This document shows, piece after piece, positions 51,699 through 59,901 of a stretch of DNA of 64,000 nt. A program made the position numbers and the translations under genes. The number at the start of each line of letters is the position of its first letter. The first letter of the stretch is position 1. This DNA is from Bacillota bacterium (GTDB lineage Bacteria > Bacillota > Sulfobacillia > JAIMAT01): contig JASBVS010000024.1 of NCBI GenBank assembly GCA_029960955.1, forward strand, positions 1 through 64,000, read 5' to 3'. The notes under the pieces are model-generated. The model was not told the DNA's origin. It saw only the letters and a list, made by a program, of their open reading frames with translations, and did not search any database.

Positions 51699-52264
51699 GG
51701 CGGGTCGAGGGGTCGCGGCCTGGGACCCTTGCGGCGCAGCTCCGGCAGGCGGGCCAGGACGAGCTCGGCCAGGCCGGCGTAGTCGTTCCAGTCGAAGCAG
51801 GGGACGCCGGGCGGAGCGCCCGCCACCGGGAGCCGGTCGGCGGCCAGCGCCAGGAGGTCGGCCTCGCCGGCGGCCAGCGGCGCGCCGCGCCCGGCCTGGA
51901 CCACCTCGATCTTGGCCAGGTGGCCCGTCCGGTAGCCCTCGGTCAGGATCAGGTCGATCCACGGGGCGCGGTCGGCGGCCAGCTGGAGAACCGCGGCGAG
52001 GGGCTCCTCCTCGCGCAGCTCCTGCACCAGCGCCAGGCGCTTCGGCGAGGCGATCAGGACCAGCTCGGCGCCGGCCTGCCGGTGGCGCCACGAGTCCTTG
52101 CCCGGGACGTCGATGTCGAAGCCGTGGGCGTCGTGCTTGAGGGTGGCGACGCGCAGGCCGCGCCGGCGGAGCTGGCCGATCAGCCCCTCGATCAGCGTCG
52201 TCTTCCCGGACTTGTGGCGGCCGACGACCGAGAGGACGGGGATGGGGTCGCCCACCTTCCTCAC
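51695..52264 (-). CDS. mobB: molybdopterin-guanine dinucleotide biosynthesis adaptor protein MobB
   Basis: About 189 residues. P-loop VVGRHKSGKTTLIEGLI, then ATLKHDAHGFDIDVPGKDSWR with the conserved His and Asp residues, AGAELVLIASPKR, and LILTEGYRTGHLAKIEV. It supports formation of the guanine-dinucleotide form of the molybdenum cofactor. The GTG at 52264 overlaps the moeA stop; a GTG at 52255 is an alternative start. Operon moeA-mobB-methyltransferase. Confidence 0.92.
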   Translation of the reverse strand: MRKVGDPIPVLSVVGRHKSGKTTLIEGLIGQLRRRGLRVATLKHDAHGFDIDVPGKDSWRHRQAGAELVLIASPKRLALVQELREEEPLAAVLQLAADRAPWIDLILTEGYRTGHLAKIEVVQAGRGAPLAAGEADLLALAADRLPVAGAPPGVPCFDWNDYAGLAELVLARLPELRRKGPRPRPLDPP

Positions 52265-53550
52265 GCCTCCTCTTCCGCGGCGAGCGACTCCGCGAGCCGC
52301 GCGGCCGCCGCCAGGCCGGCCGGGTGGAGCGGCAGCAGTTCGACCGGACTGCCCGCGGCAGGAAGCGGCCCGGGCGGGATGCGCGCCAGCGCGCCGGCGC
52401 CCAGCCAGGCCAGGAGCGAGGTGGCGTGGCCGCGCCGGAGCGGGCGCGCGCGCAGCCGGCCCTCCTCCCAGCGGAGCGCGACGGCCACGTACTGTTCCAG
52501 CCTCTCGGAGGCGCGCCGGGGCGGCGCCTCCAGGACGCCCGTCCAGGAGCCCGCGCCGGCGCCGCCCTCTTCCTCGGCGCCCAGCCAGGACTGGAGCAGC
52601 GGGACGGCGAGCACGCGGAAGGTGGTGTAGGCGGCGCCGGGCGTACCCGGCAGCCCGAGGAGGAGCGCCTCGCCCAGGCGTGCCGCCAGGACGGGCGTGC
52701 CCGGCTTGAGCGCCACGCCGTGGAAGAGCGTCGTGGCGCCCAGCCGCTCCAGGGCGGCCGCGACGCAGTCGTAGTCGCCCACCGAGGCGCCGCCGCTGGT
52801 GACGAGAAGGTCGACCTCGCCGATCCGGGCGCGCACCGCCCGGGCGATCGCCTCCGGCTCGTCGTCCACGGTGCCGGCCGACTCCGCCAGGGCGCCCCAC
52901 TCGCGAGCCATGGCCGCCAGCGCGAAGCGGTTGGAGCTGTAGATCTGGCCGGGTGCCAGCGGCCGCCCGGGCTCGACCAGCTCGGCGCCGGTGGAGAGGA
53001 TGGCGACCCGGGGGCGCCGCCGGACAGGGAGGCGCGTCAGGCCGAGGCTGGCGGCCAGCGCCAGCTCCGCCGGCCCCAGGCGCGTGCCCGCGGGCAGGAG
53101 GAGCCGGCCGGCCGGCGCCTCGCAGCCGCTGGGGTCGACGTTGGCGCCCGGTTCCACCGGGCGCTCGAGCCGGAGGAAGCCCTCCCCGTCCACCGCGGCC
53201 TGCTCCTGCCGGACGACGGCGTCGGCGCCCGGCGGCAGCGCGGCGCCGGTGAAGATGCGGGCCGCCTCGCCGGGCCCCAGCGCGCGCTCGGCCGGGTGGC
53301 CGGCGCGGGCGAGGGCGGCGACGCGCAGGCGGACCGGCCGCCCGGGGCCGGCCGCGGCGGTCTCGGCCGCGCGCACGGCGTAGCCGTCCATGGCGGCGCG
53401 GTCGAAGTGGGGAAGGGGTCGCGGGGCGCGGAGCGGCTCCGCCAGGATGCGGTCTACCGCCTCTTCCAGGGGCGCTTCCTCGGCGGGCAGCGGCAGGTGG
53501 ACGGCGAGGAGGCGGGAGAGGGCTTCGGCGACGGTCGGCAGCACGGGCAC
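52261..53550 (-). CDS. moeA: molybdopterin molybdenumtransferase MoeA
   Basis: About 429 residues. MoeA landmarks: LPHFDRAAMDGYAV, GEAARIFTGAALPPGADAVV, VAILSTGAELVEPG, the catalytic MoCF region VDLLVTSGGASVGDYDCV, and VALKPGTPV with LGLPGTPGAAYTTF (usually LPGNPVS; the NPVS part is changed here). It inserts molybdate into adenylylated molybdopterin. Start taken as GTG 53550 after GGAAGGGAG; GTG 53544 is also possible. First gene of the moeA-mobB operon. Confidence 0.92.
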   Translation of the reverse strand: MPVLPTVAEALSRLLAVHLPLPAEEAPLEEAVDRILAEPLRAPRPLPHFDRAAMDGYAVRAAETAAAGPGRPVRLRVAALARAGHPAERALGPGEAARIFTGAALPPGADAVVRQEQAAVDGEGFLRLERPVEPGANVDPSGCEAPAGRLLLPAGTRLGPAELALAASLGLTRLPVRRRPRVAILSTGAELVEPGRPLAPGQIYSSNRFALAAMAREWGALAESAGTVDDEPEAIARAVRARIGEVDLLVTSGGASVGDYDCVAAALERLGATTLFHGVALKPGTPVLAARLGEALLLGLPGTPGAAYTTFRVLAVPLLQSWLGAEEEGGAGAGSWTGVLEAPPRRASERLEQYVAVALRWEEGRLRARPLRRGHATSLLAWLGAGALARIPPGPLPAAGSPVELLPLHPAGLAAAARLAESLAAEEEA

Positions 53551-53612
53551 TCGCTCCCTTCCTGCGGAGGCCTGCCTGGGGCAGTCTAACACCTGGGAGG
53601 CTGTGGAGGCGG

Positions 53613-54473
53613 GTGGCTCTGCTGCGCATCCTGATCCGGGCCGGCTTCCGCTTCGGGCGCCACCGCGGCGGCACCATGGCGGCCGCCCTCTCCTACTACG
53701 GGCTCTTCTCGCTCTTCCCGCTGCTGCTTCTGCTGGCGATCCTGGCGGCGGCCTTCGAGCCGACGGCCGCCTTCCACCGGGCGCTGGCCGGACTGGTCCA
53801 CCTCTACTTCCCGGGAAGCGAAGGCCTGGTGGAGACGGGGCTGCAGCGGCTGTACACGCTGCGCGGGCAGCTGGGGCTGGCCGGCGGCCTCGGCCTGCTG
53901 TGGGCGGGGTCGGGCGTCTTCACGGTTCTGGTGGGCGCGCTCGACCAGGTCTGGGAGCGCCCGCAGGAGGAGTCGCGCCTGCGCCGGCGCGCGGTGGGGC
54001 TGGTGACGCTCCTCCTGGCCGTGGGCGCGCTCTTCCTCGCCGCGCTCCTCAGCCTGGGCGTGAGGGCGCTCCTCCCCGGGGCGCTGGGGGCCGCCGGCCC
54101 GGGCGCGCCGGGCGTCGCCGTCGCCCGGCTGCTGGCGGGGCTCCTGCCGCCGCTTCTCGTCTGGGCGGCCCTGGTCGCCGTCTACCGCTTCATGCCCAGC
54201 GGCGGTCCCCCCTTCGCCGAGGTCTGGCCGGGGGCGCTGGTGGCGGCGCTGGGCGTGGAGGGGCTGCGGCTCGGCTTCGCTTCCTACGCCGCCCGGCTCA
54301 CCCGCTTTCACGCCGTCTACGGCAGCCTGGCCACGGGCGTCCTGCTGCTCTTCTGGATCTACCTCGTCTCGGCGGTCGTCCTCTTCGGCGCCGAGGTGTC
54401 GGCCGCCTACGGCCGCTGGCGCCGGGGCGGGCCGGAGGAGGCGGAGGGTGCCGGCTGGCTCCTCCGCCTCTAG
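53613..54473 (+). CDS. YihY/virulence factor BrkB family membrane protein
   Basis: 286 residues, six membrane helices. Family segments: GGTMAAALSYYGLFSLFPLLL near the start, LGLLWAGSGVFTVLVGALDQVW, and the C-terminal FHAVYGSLATGVLLLFWIYL then FGAEVSAAYGRW. The function of the family is unsettled; earlier labelling as RNase BN is not accepted. GTG start at 53613, divergent from moeA. Confidence 0.9.
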   Translation: MALLRILIRAGFRFGRHRGGTMAAALSYYGLFSLFPLLLLLAILAAAFEPTAAFHRALAGLVHLYFPGSEGLVETGLQRLYTLRGQLGLAGGLGLLWAGSGVFTVLVGALDQVWERPQEESRLRRRAVGLVTLLLAVGALFLAALLSLGVRALLPGALGAAGPGAPGVAVARLLAGLLPPLLVWAALVAVYRFMPSGGPPFAEVWPGALVAALGVEGLRLGFASYAARLTRFHAVYGSLATGVLLLFWIYLVSAVVLFGAEVSAAYGRWRRGGPEEAEGAGWLLRL

Positions 54474-54527
54474 GCGCCTCCGGGCGCCGCGCGGCGCTCC
54501 CGCCTCTCCGTCCGGGCGGCTTCCGCC

Positions 54528-56135
54528 TCAGCCCTCGCCGGCCGCGCCGACGGCCTCGGCGCGGCCGAAGTAGGCCTTGCGCAGCTCGGCCTTCATGATC
54601 TTGCCGGTGCCGGTCTTGGGCAGCTCGCGGGCGAAGATGATCCGCTTGGGCGCCTTGAAGTGGGCCAGGCGCGCCCTCACGTGCTCGATCAGCTCCCGCT
54701 CCTCGGCCGCCGCTCCCGGCTTGAGCACGACGATGGCCACCGGCACCTCGCCCCACTGGGGGTCGGGCGCGCCGAGCACCGCCGCCTCCAGCACCGCGGG
54801 GTGGGTGTAGAGCACGTCCTCCACCTCGATGGAGGAGATGTTCTCGCCGCCGGAGATGATGATGTCCTTCTTCCTGTCGACGATGTTGAGGTAGCCCTCG
54901 GAGTCGACCACGGCCAAGTCGCCCGTGCGGAGCCAGCCGCCGGCGAAGGCGGCCGCCGTCTCCTCGGGGCGTTTCCAGTAGCCGGCCATCACGTTGTCCC
55001 CGCGGACCAGGATCTCGCCCACGTCCCGGCCGTCCCAGGCGACCTCGCTGCCGTCCTCGTGGACGACGCGCACCTCGTTGCCCGGTACCGGCAGGCCGGT
55101 CATGGCCAGGCGGCGGTCCAGCTCCTCCTCGGGGCGGTCGGCCAGCGTCGACTTGACGTAGGCGACGGAGACGATGGGGCAGGTCTCGGTCAGCCCGTAG
55201 CCGACGCGGACCAGGCAGCCCAGCTCCTGGCGGGCGCGGCGGACGAGCTCGTAGGCCACCGGCGCGCCTCCCAGCACGATCTGGCGGAGGCTGGAGAAGT
55301 CGTAGCGGGAGCGGTCCGGCCAGTTGAGCAGCGCGTTGAGCATCGTCGAGACCATCAGCGCGGTCATCACCCGCTCGCGCTCCACGGTGCGGGCGAAGAT
55401 CTCGGGGTCGAAGCGCGGCACCACCACCTGGGTGCCGCCCAGGGCGACCATGTACTGCGGCGTCCCCCAGGCGTTGACGTGGAAGAGCGGGACGGTGCCG
55501 ACGATCATCCGTTCGCTGTCATCCATGCGCAGGGCCAGGATGGCGCTCAGCGCGTGCAGGTAGAGGTTGCGGTGGGTGAGCATGACGCCCTTGGGCCGGC
55601 CCGTGGTGCCGCTGGTGTAGAAGATCTCCACCACCTCGCGCTCGTCGGGGGGCTCGGAGAAGGGACGCTCCGGGGCGGCCTCGAGGAGCCGGTCGTACTC
55701 CAGCCAGCCCTCCGGCAGCTGGCCGTCGGCGCCGCGGTAGGCCAGCACGTGATGGCGGAGGGAGGGCGGCTCGTCCAGCGCCCGGACGACGGGCAGCAGC
55801 TCGGGCGAGGCGAAGAGCGCCACCGGCTCCGAGTCGTGCAGGATGAAGGAGATCTCGGCCGGGGTGAGGCGGACGTTGACCGGCACCAGGACGGCGCCCA
55901 GCGGCAGGACGGCGTAGTAGAGCTCCAGCAAGCGGTGGCAGTTCATGCCCAGGTAGAGGACGCGGTCGCCGCGCCGCACGCCCAGCTGCTCGGCCAGCAC
56001 CGAGCTGAGGCGCCGGACGCGGCGCGCGTACTCGCCGTACGTGAGCCGGGTCTCGCCGCAGACGACGGCCTCCTTCTCGCGGTAGAGCCGTTCGCTCCGC
56101 TCCAGGAAGCGGAGGGGGGTGAGGGGCACCTCCAC
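54528..56135 (-). CDS. fatty-acid/acyl-CoA synthetase (AMP-binding)
   Basis: 535 residues of the ANL superfamily. P-loop FYTSGTTGRPKGVML, motif GYGLTETCPIVS, the hinge/ATP site WLRTGDLAVVDSEGYL, and the C-terminal catalytic lysine region LPKTGTGKIMKAELRKA. It activates a carboxylic acid, probably a medium- or long-chain fatty acid, to its CoA thioester via the acyl-AMP. Start GTG 56135 with GGGAGGTG upstream. Divergent from the HtrA-like gene. Confidence 0.92.
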   Translation of the reverse strand: MEVPLTPLRFLERSERLYREKEAVVCGETRLTYGEYARRVRRLSSVLAEQLGVRRGDRVLYLGMNCHRLLELYYAVLPLGAVLVPVNVRLTPAEISFILHDSEPVALFASPELLPVVRALDEPPSLRHHVLAYRGADGQLPEGWLEYDRLLEAAPERPFSEPPDEREVVEIFYTSGTTGRPKGVMLTHRNLYLHALSAILALRMDDSERMIVGTVPLFHVNAWGTPQYMVALGGTQVVVPRFDPEIFARTVERERVMTALMVSTMLNALLNWPDRSRYDFSSLRQIVLGGAPVAYELVRRARQELGCLVRVGYGLTETCPIVSVAYVKSTLADRPEEELDRRLAMTGLPVPGNEVRVVHEDGSEVAWDGRDVGEILVRGDNVMAGYWKRPEETAAAFAGGWLRTGDLAVVDSEGYLNIVDRKKDIIISGGENISSIEVEDVLYTHPAVLEAAVLGAPDPQWGEVPVAIVVLKPGAAAEERELIEHVRARLAHFKAPKRIIFARELPKTGTGKIMKAELRKAYFGRAEAVGAAGEG

Positions 56136-56300
56136 GCGTGACACCTCCCGATCGGGCAGGCTGGCTTCCTGGTGCGCTGATTCTACCGGAAGGTAAAAGA
56201 GTCCTCTGCACGGCGAAAGACGGGGCGTGGCGCGGGCGGCCGCGGCGCGACCGGCCGGGCCGGGCGCTCGGCTATACTCTTGGCGGCGGGAGGCGAGAGG

Positions 56301-57236
56301 ATGGACGCACTCTCCGAAGCGATCCAGAGGGTGATGGAGGCCACCGCACCCCGGCTGGTCCACGTCGCCTCGGTGGACCAGGCCGGGGAGCGCGTCGCCT
56401 TCGGCACGGGCTTCGCCTTCGACGAACGTCACCTCGTCTGCAACTCCCAGATCCTGCAGCAGGAGCGCGTCCTCGTGCAGCTGGCCGACGGCCGGGAGCG
56501 CCATGCCCGCCGGATCGGGCTCGACCCGCTCTACTTCCTGGGCTTCCTGGAGCTGGAGGACGGCGAGGCGGCCTGGAGGGAGGCGGCGCCGGTCGACTTC
56601 GTCCCCGCCGGGGAGCTGAAGCCGGGCCTGGCCGTGGTCGCCCTCGGCTACCCGATGGGCGACCAGATCGAGGTCACCTCGGGCGTCGTCAGCGGCGTCG
56701 ACCGGACCGTCTACCGTCCGGAGCGGATCCCGGTGGACGGGCTGGTGGTGACCGACGCCCCCATCCACCCCGGCAACACCGGCGGTCCGCTCCTCCTCCT
56801 GGACGGGCGCGTGGCCGGGATCAACGGCATCCCCTGGATGCACGGCCTCGGCCTGGCGGTGGGGGCGCCCGCCTTCACGCGGGTCATCGCGCAGATCCTG
56901 GAGCGCGGCGAGGCCACCCATCCCTGGCTCGGCTTCTCCGGCCAGCGCGAGGTGATCGAGCCCGAGATGGTCAGCCTGCTCGGGCTGCCGGTCGACCGCG
57001 GCATCGCCGTGCGCATGGTGACCGAGAACGGGCCGGGGGCCCGCGCCGGCGTCCAGCCGCTCGACCTGGTGGTCCGCGTCGACGACGTGCCCGCGGCCTC
57101 GCTGGGCACCATCCGGCAGCGGCTCAGCCTCTACCGGCCGGGCGAGACCGCCAGGCTGACCGTCCTCCGCGGCGGCAGCCTCCTCGAGCTGGAGTTCCCC
57201 GTCGAGCAGGTACCTCAACTGCGCACGTTGCAATAA
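56301..57236 (+). CDS. HtrA/S1C-like pseudoprotease with PDZ domain
   Basis: 311 residues. A trypsin-like fold of the HtrA family (FGTGFAFDERHLVCN ... QLADGRERHARRIGLDP ... DAPIHPGNTGGPLLLLDGRV) is followed by a PDZ domain (about 230-305). All three catalytic positions are changed: the His of TNxHV is Gln50 (LVCNSQIL), the Asp of DLAVL is Phe79 (DPLYFLGFL), and the Ser of GNSGGP is Thr160. There is no signal peptide or membrane anchor. It is therefore probably a non-proteolytic binding or chaperone-like protein. The ATG follows GGGAGG by 7 bp. Confidence 0.85.
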   Translation: MDALSEAIQRVMEATAPRLVHVASVDQAGERVAFGTGFAFDERHLVCNSQILQQERVLVQLADGRERHARRIGLDPLYFLGFLELEDGEAAWREAAPVDFVPAGELKPGLAVVALGYPMGDQIEVTSGVVSGVDRTVYRPERIPVDGLVVTDAPIHPGNTGGPLLLLDGRVAGINGIPWMHGLGLAVGAPAFTRVIAQILERGEATHPWLGFSGQREVIEPEMVSLLGLPVDRGIAVRMVTENGPGARAGVQPLDLVVRVDDVPAASLGTIRQRLSLYRPGETARLTVLRGGSLLELEFPVEQVPQLRTLQ

Positions 57237-57241
57237 ACCTT

Positions 57242-57257
57242 CCCGGCGGCCGCCGGG
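57242..57257. repeat. 16-bp perfect palindrome
   Basis: CCCGGCGGCCGCCGGG, directly after the HtrA-like gene. It may form a hairpin that ends its transcript, but no T-run follows; in a GC-rich genome it may also be fortuitous. Confidence 0.4.
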
Positions 57258-57387
57258 GGCGCCGCCGGGGCAGGCGGCCGGCGGCGGAGGCGCTTCCCCG
57301 CGGCCGCGCGGAGGCGATGCGCGCGATGGAGACGGCTGCAAGCGGGCGGGGGCGACCGCCGCGACGGCCGGCCGGGGCGATGGCCGG

Positions 57388-58428
57388 GTGAGTCCGGCGC
57401 CGGGCGGGCCTCCGCCGGCGAGCTTCGGGCGGCCCGTCACCGTCCTCGTCCTGACCCCCTTCTTCCGCCCGCAGGCGGAGAGGGTGGCGGCCGCCTGGCC
57501 GCAGGTCCGCTGGCTTCTGCCGCCGCAGGGCGAGCCCCCTGCCGAGGGCTGGTGGCGGGAGCTGGGCGAGGCGCTGGCCTCGGTGGAGGTGGTGGTCGCC
57601 GGCGGCAACAGCCGGCTGGCGCCGCTCCTCCCGCACCTGCCGCGCCTGGCCTGGGTGCACGCCGCCTCCGCCGGCGTCGACCGGCTGGTGGAGCCGCTCC
57701 GCGAGGCGGCCCGCGCCGGGCGGAGGATCCTCCTGACCAACGCCAGCGGCACCAACGCCGTCCCCATCGCCGAGCACGTGATCCTGCTCATCCTGGCGCT
57801 GGCCCGCCGGCTGCCGGAGTACGTCCGCCAGCAGCAGGAGCGGCTCTGGCGGCCGCACGGGGCGCGGGAGCTGCAGGGGTCGACGCTGGTCGTCGCCGGC
57901 TACGGCGCCATCGGCCGGGAGGTGGCGCGGCGGGCGCACGGGCTGGGGATGCGGGTGCTGGGGCTCAGGCGGCGGGCGGCGCCCGGGGGCGAGGGCGACG
58001 GCTGGGCCGAGCGCATCGCCGGGCCCGAGGCGGCGCGCGCCTTCTTCGCCGAGGCCGACTACCTGCTCCTGGCGCTGCCGCGGACGCCGGAGACGGAGCA
58101 CTACCTGGACGCCGAGAAGATCGGCTGGCTGCCGCAGCGCGCCGTGGTGGTCAACGTCGGCCGCGGGGCGCTGGTCGACGAGGCGGCGCTCCTCGAGGCG
58201 CTCCGCGCCGGGCGCATCGCCGGGGCGGCGCTGGACGTCTTCGAACGGGAGCCGCTTCCTGCCGAGAGCCCGCTCTGGGCCGAGCCGCGCCTGCTCATCA
58301 CGCCCCACGTCGCCTGGGCTTCGCCGGAGACGCCGCGGCGCGGCGCCGAGCTCTTCGCCGACAACCTGCGCCGCTACCTGGCCGGCGAGCCGCTGCGCAA
58401 CCCCGTCGAGCTGGAAGCGGCCTACTGA
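57388..58428 (+). CDS. D-isomer-specific 2-hydroxyacid dehydrogenase
   Basis: 346 residues. NAD-binding motif VVAGYGAIGREVARRA (GxGxxG), catalytic Arg in VNVGRGALVDE, Glu in ALDVFEREPLP and His in ITPHVAWASPE. The substrate-domain segment WVHAASAGVDRL and the NASGTNAVPIAEHVILL helix are typical of the glyoxylate/hydroxypyruvate-reductase-like branch. Substrate uncertain. GTG start. Its end overlaps the convergent purD gene by 7 bp. Confidence 0.9.
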   Translation: MSPAPGGPPPASFGRPVTVLVLTPFFRPQAERVAAAWPQVRWLLPPQGEPPAEGWWRELGEALASVEVVVAGGNSRLAPLLPHLPRLAWVHAASAGVDRLVEPLREAARAGRRILLTNASGTNAVPIAEHVILLILALARRLPEYVRQQQERLWRPHGARELQGSTLVVAGYGAIGREVARRAHGLGMRVLGLRRRAAPGGEGDGWAERIAGPEAARAFFAEADYLLLALPRTPETEHYLDAEKIGWLPQRAVVVNVGRGALVDEAALLEALRAGRIAGAALDVFEREPLPAESPLWAEPRLLITPHVAWASPETPRRGAELFADNLRRYLAGEPLRNPVELEAAY

Positions 58429-59867
58429 GGGCGCGGCGCCCCTTCCGGACCGGCCGGCCGGCCGGGCCCCGCGGGCTCGACCAGGCCGATGTCGCGCCGC
58501 CAGAGGCCGCCCTCCAGCCCGAGCGCGGCCAGGAGCGCCTGGGAGCGGGCGCGGGCCGCCTCCGGCGTGGAGCCGAGGCCGACGGCGGTCAGCAGCCGGC
58601 CGCCGGCCGTCCGCCACGTGCCGCCGGCCGCACGGCGGGTCGCGGCGTGGAAGAGGAGCGACTCGGGGAGGGCGGGGCCCAGCGTCTCCGGCGCGCCGGC
58701 CGGAGAGAGCCGCTCCAGCCCGCGGATGGGGAGATCGTGGCGCGGCGCCTCGGGGTAGCCGGGGGCGGCGAGGACGGTGGCCAGCGCCCAGCGGTCCGGG
58801 CGCCCCCGCGGCGGGCCGGCCGGGGGAAGATGCTCCGGCAGCTCGCCGCGCGCGGCGGCGAGGAGGAGCTCCGACCAGCCGGCGAAGCCGCCCGGGAAGC
58901 CGCCCGGGAGGCGGTCCGGCCGGGCGCCGTCGCCGGCGAGCAGGGGGAGGAGCGCCTGGGCCTCGGGGTCGCCCAGGCGCGCGTTGAACTCGAGGACCTG
59001 CGGCCCCTCGCGCGTCAGCATCAGCCCCGCGTAGAGGAAGCCGCGGAAGGGGGCGCCTTCCTCCGCCAAGCCCTCCAGGGCGGGCGCCAGGATCCGCCGC
59101 TCGATCCTCTCCAGGAGCGGCTCGTCGACGCCGGGGACCGGGGCGCAGGCGCCCATGCCGCCCGTGTTGGGGCCGCGGTCGCCCTCCAGGAGCCGCTTGT
59201 GGTCGCGGGCGGCGCCCAGGAGAAGGTGGCGGCGGCCGTCGGCCAGCGCGAAGACGGAGAGCTCCCGCCCCTCCAGGTACTCCTCCAGCACCAGCCGACG
59301 CCCGGCCTCGCCCAGGGCGCCGGCGAGGAGCCGGCGGGCCTGTTCCAGCGCTTCCTGGCGCGTGGCGGCGAGAAAGACGCCCTTGCCGGCGGCGAGGCCG
59401 TCCGCCTTGAGGACGTAGGGCGGGCGGCGCGAGCCGGTCCAGCGCGCCACCTCCTCGGGCGAGGCGGCCGTGGCGAAGGCCGGACCGGGGATGCCGTGGC
59501 GGGCCATGAAGAGGCGCGCCCAGAGCTTGCTGCTCTCGATGCGCGCCGCCGCCCGCACCGGGCCGAGGCAGGGGATGCCGGCGGCGGCCAGCGCGTCGGC
59601 GACGCCGGCGGCCAGCGGTGCCTCGGGGCCGACCACGACCAGCTCCGCCTGCCAGTCGCGGGCGGCGGCCACCACCTGCGCGGGCTCCTCGGCCGAGCCG
59701 GGCAGGGTGGCCACCCCGGCGGCGCGGAGGCCGTCGTTTCCGGGCAGGACGGCCACCGCCGGCGCGCCCGGGTCGCGCAGGAGCCACCAGGCGAGCGCGT
59801 GCTCGCGGGCGCCCGAGCCGAGGATGAGGATCCGCCGCCCTTCCTGCCGCCTTGCTCGCACGTCCAT
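58422..59867 (-). CDS. purD: phosphoribosylamine-glycine ligase
   Basis: 481 residues, ATP-grasp enzyme making GAR, the second step of purine synthesis. Landmarks: ILILGSGAREHALAW, VVVGPEAPLAAGVAD, KADGLAAGKGVF, RDHKRLLEGDRGPNTGGMGA and LEFNARLGDPEAQ. The C-terminal tail (about 20 residues, Pro/Gly-rich) extends past the domain. Last gene of the purine operon, 34 bp after purH. Confidence 0.95.
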   Translation of the reverse strand: MDVRARRQEGRRILILGSGAREHALAWWLLRDPGAPAVAVLPGNDGLRAAGVATLPGSAEEPAQVVAAARDWQAELVVVGPEAPLAAGVADALAAAGIPCLGPVRAAARIESSKLWARLFMARHGIPGPAFATAASPEEVARWTGSRRPPYVLKADGLAAGKGVFLAATRQEALEQARRLLAGALGEAGRRLVLEEYLEGRELSVFALADGRRHLLLGAARDHKRLLEGDRGPNTGGMGACAPVPGVDEPLLERIERRILAPALEGLAEEGAPFRGFLYAGLMLTREGPQVLEFNARLGDPEAQALLPLLAGDGARPDRLPGGFPGGFAGWSELLLAAARGELPEHLPPAGPPRGRPDRWALATVLAAPGYPEAPRHDLPIRGLERLSPAGAPETLGPALPESLLFHAATRRAAGGTWRTAGGRLLTAVGLGSTPEAARARSQALLAALGLEGGLWRRDIGLVEPAGPGRPAGPEGAPRPQ

Positions 59868-59901
59868 CCCTCCCGCAGTCCCGCCGCCGCGCGCCCGCCG
59901 C

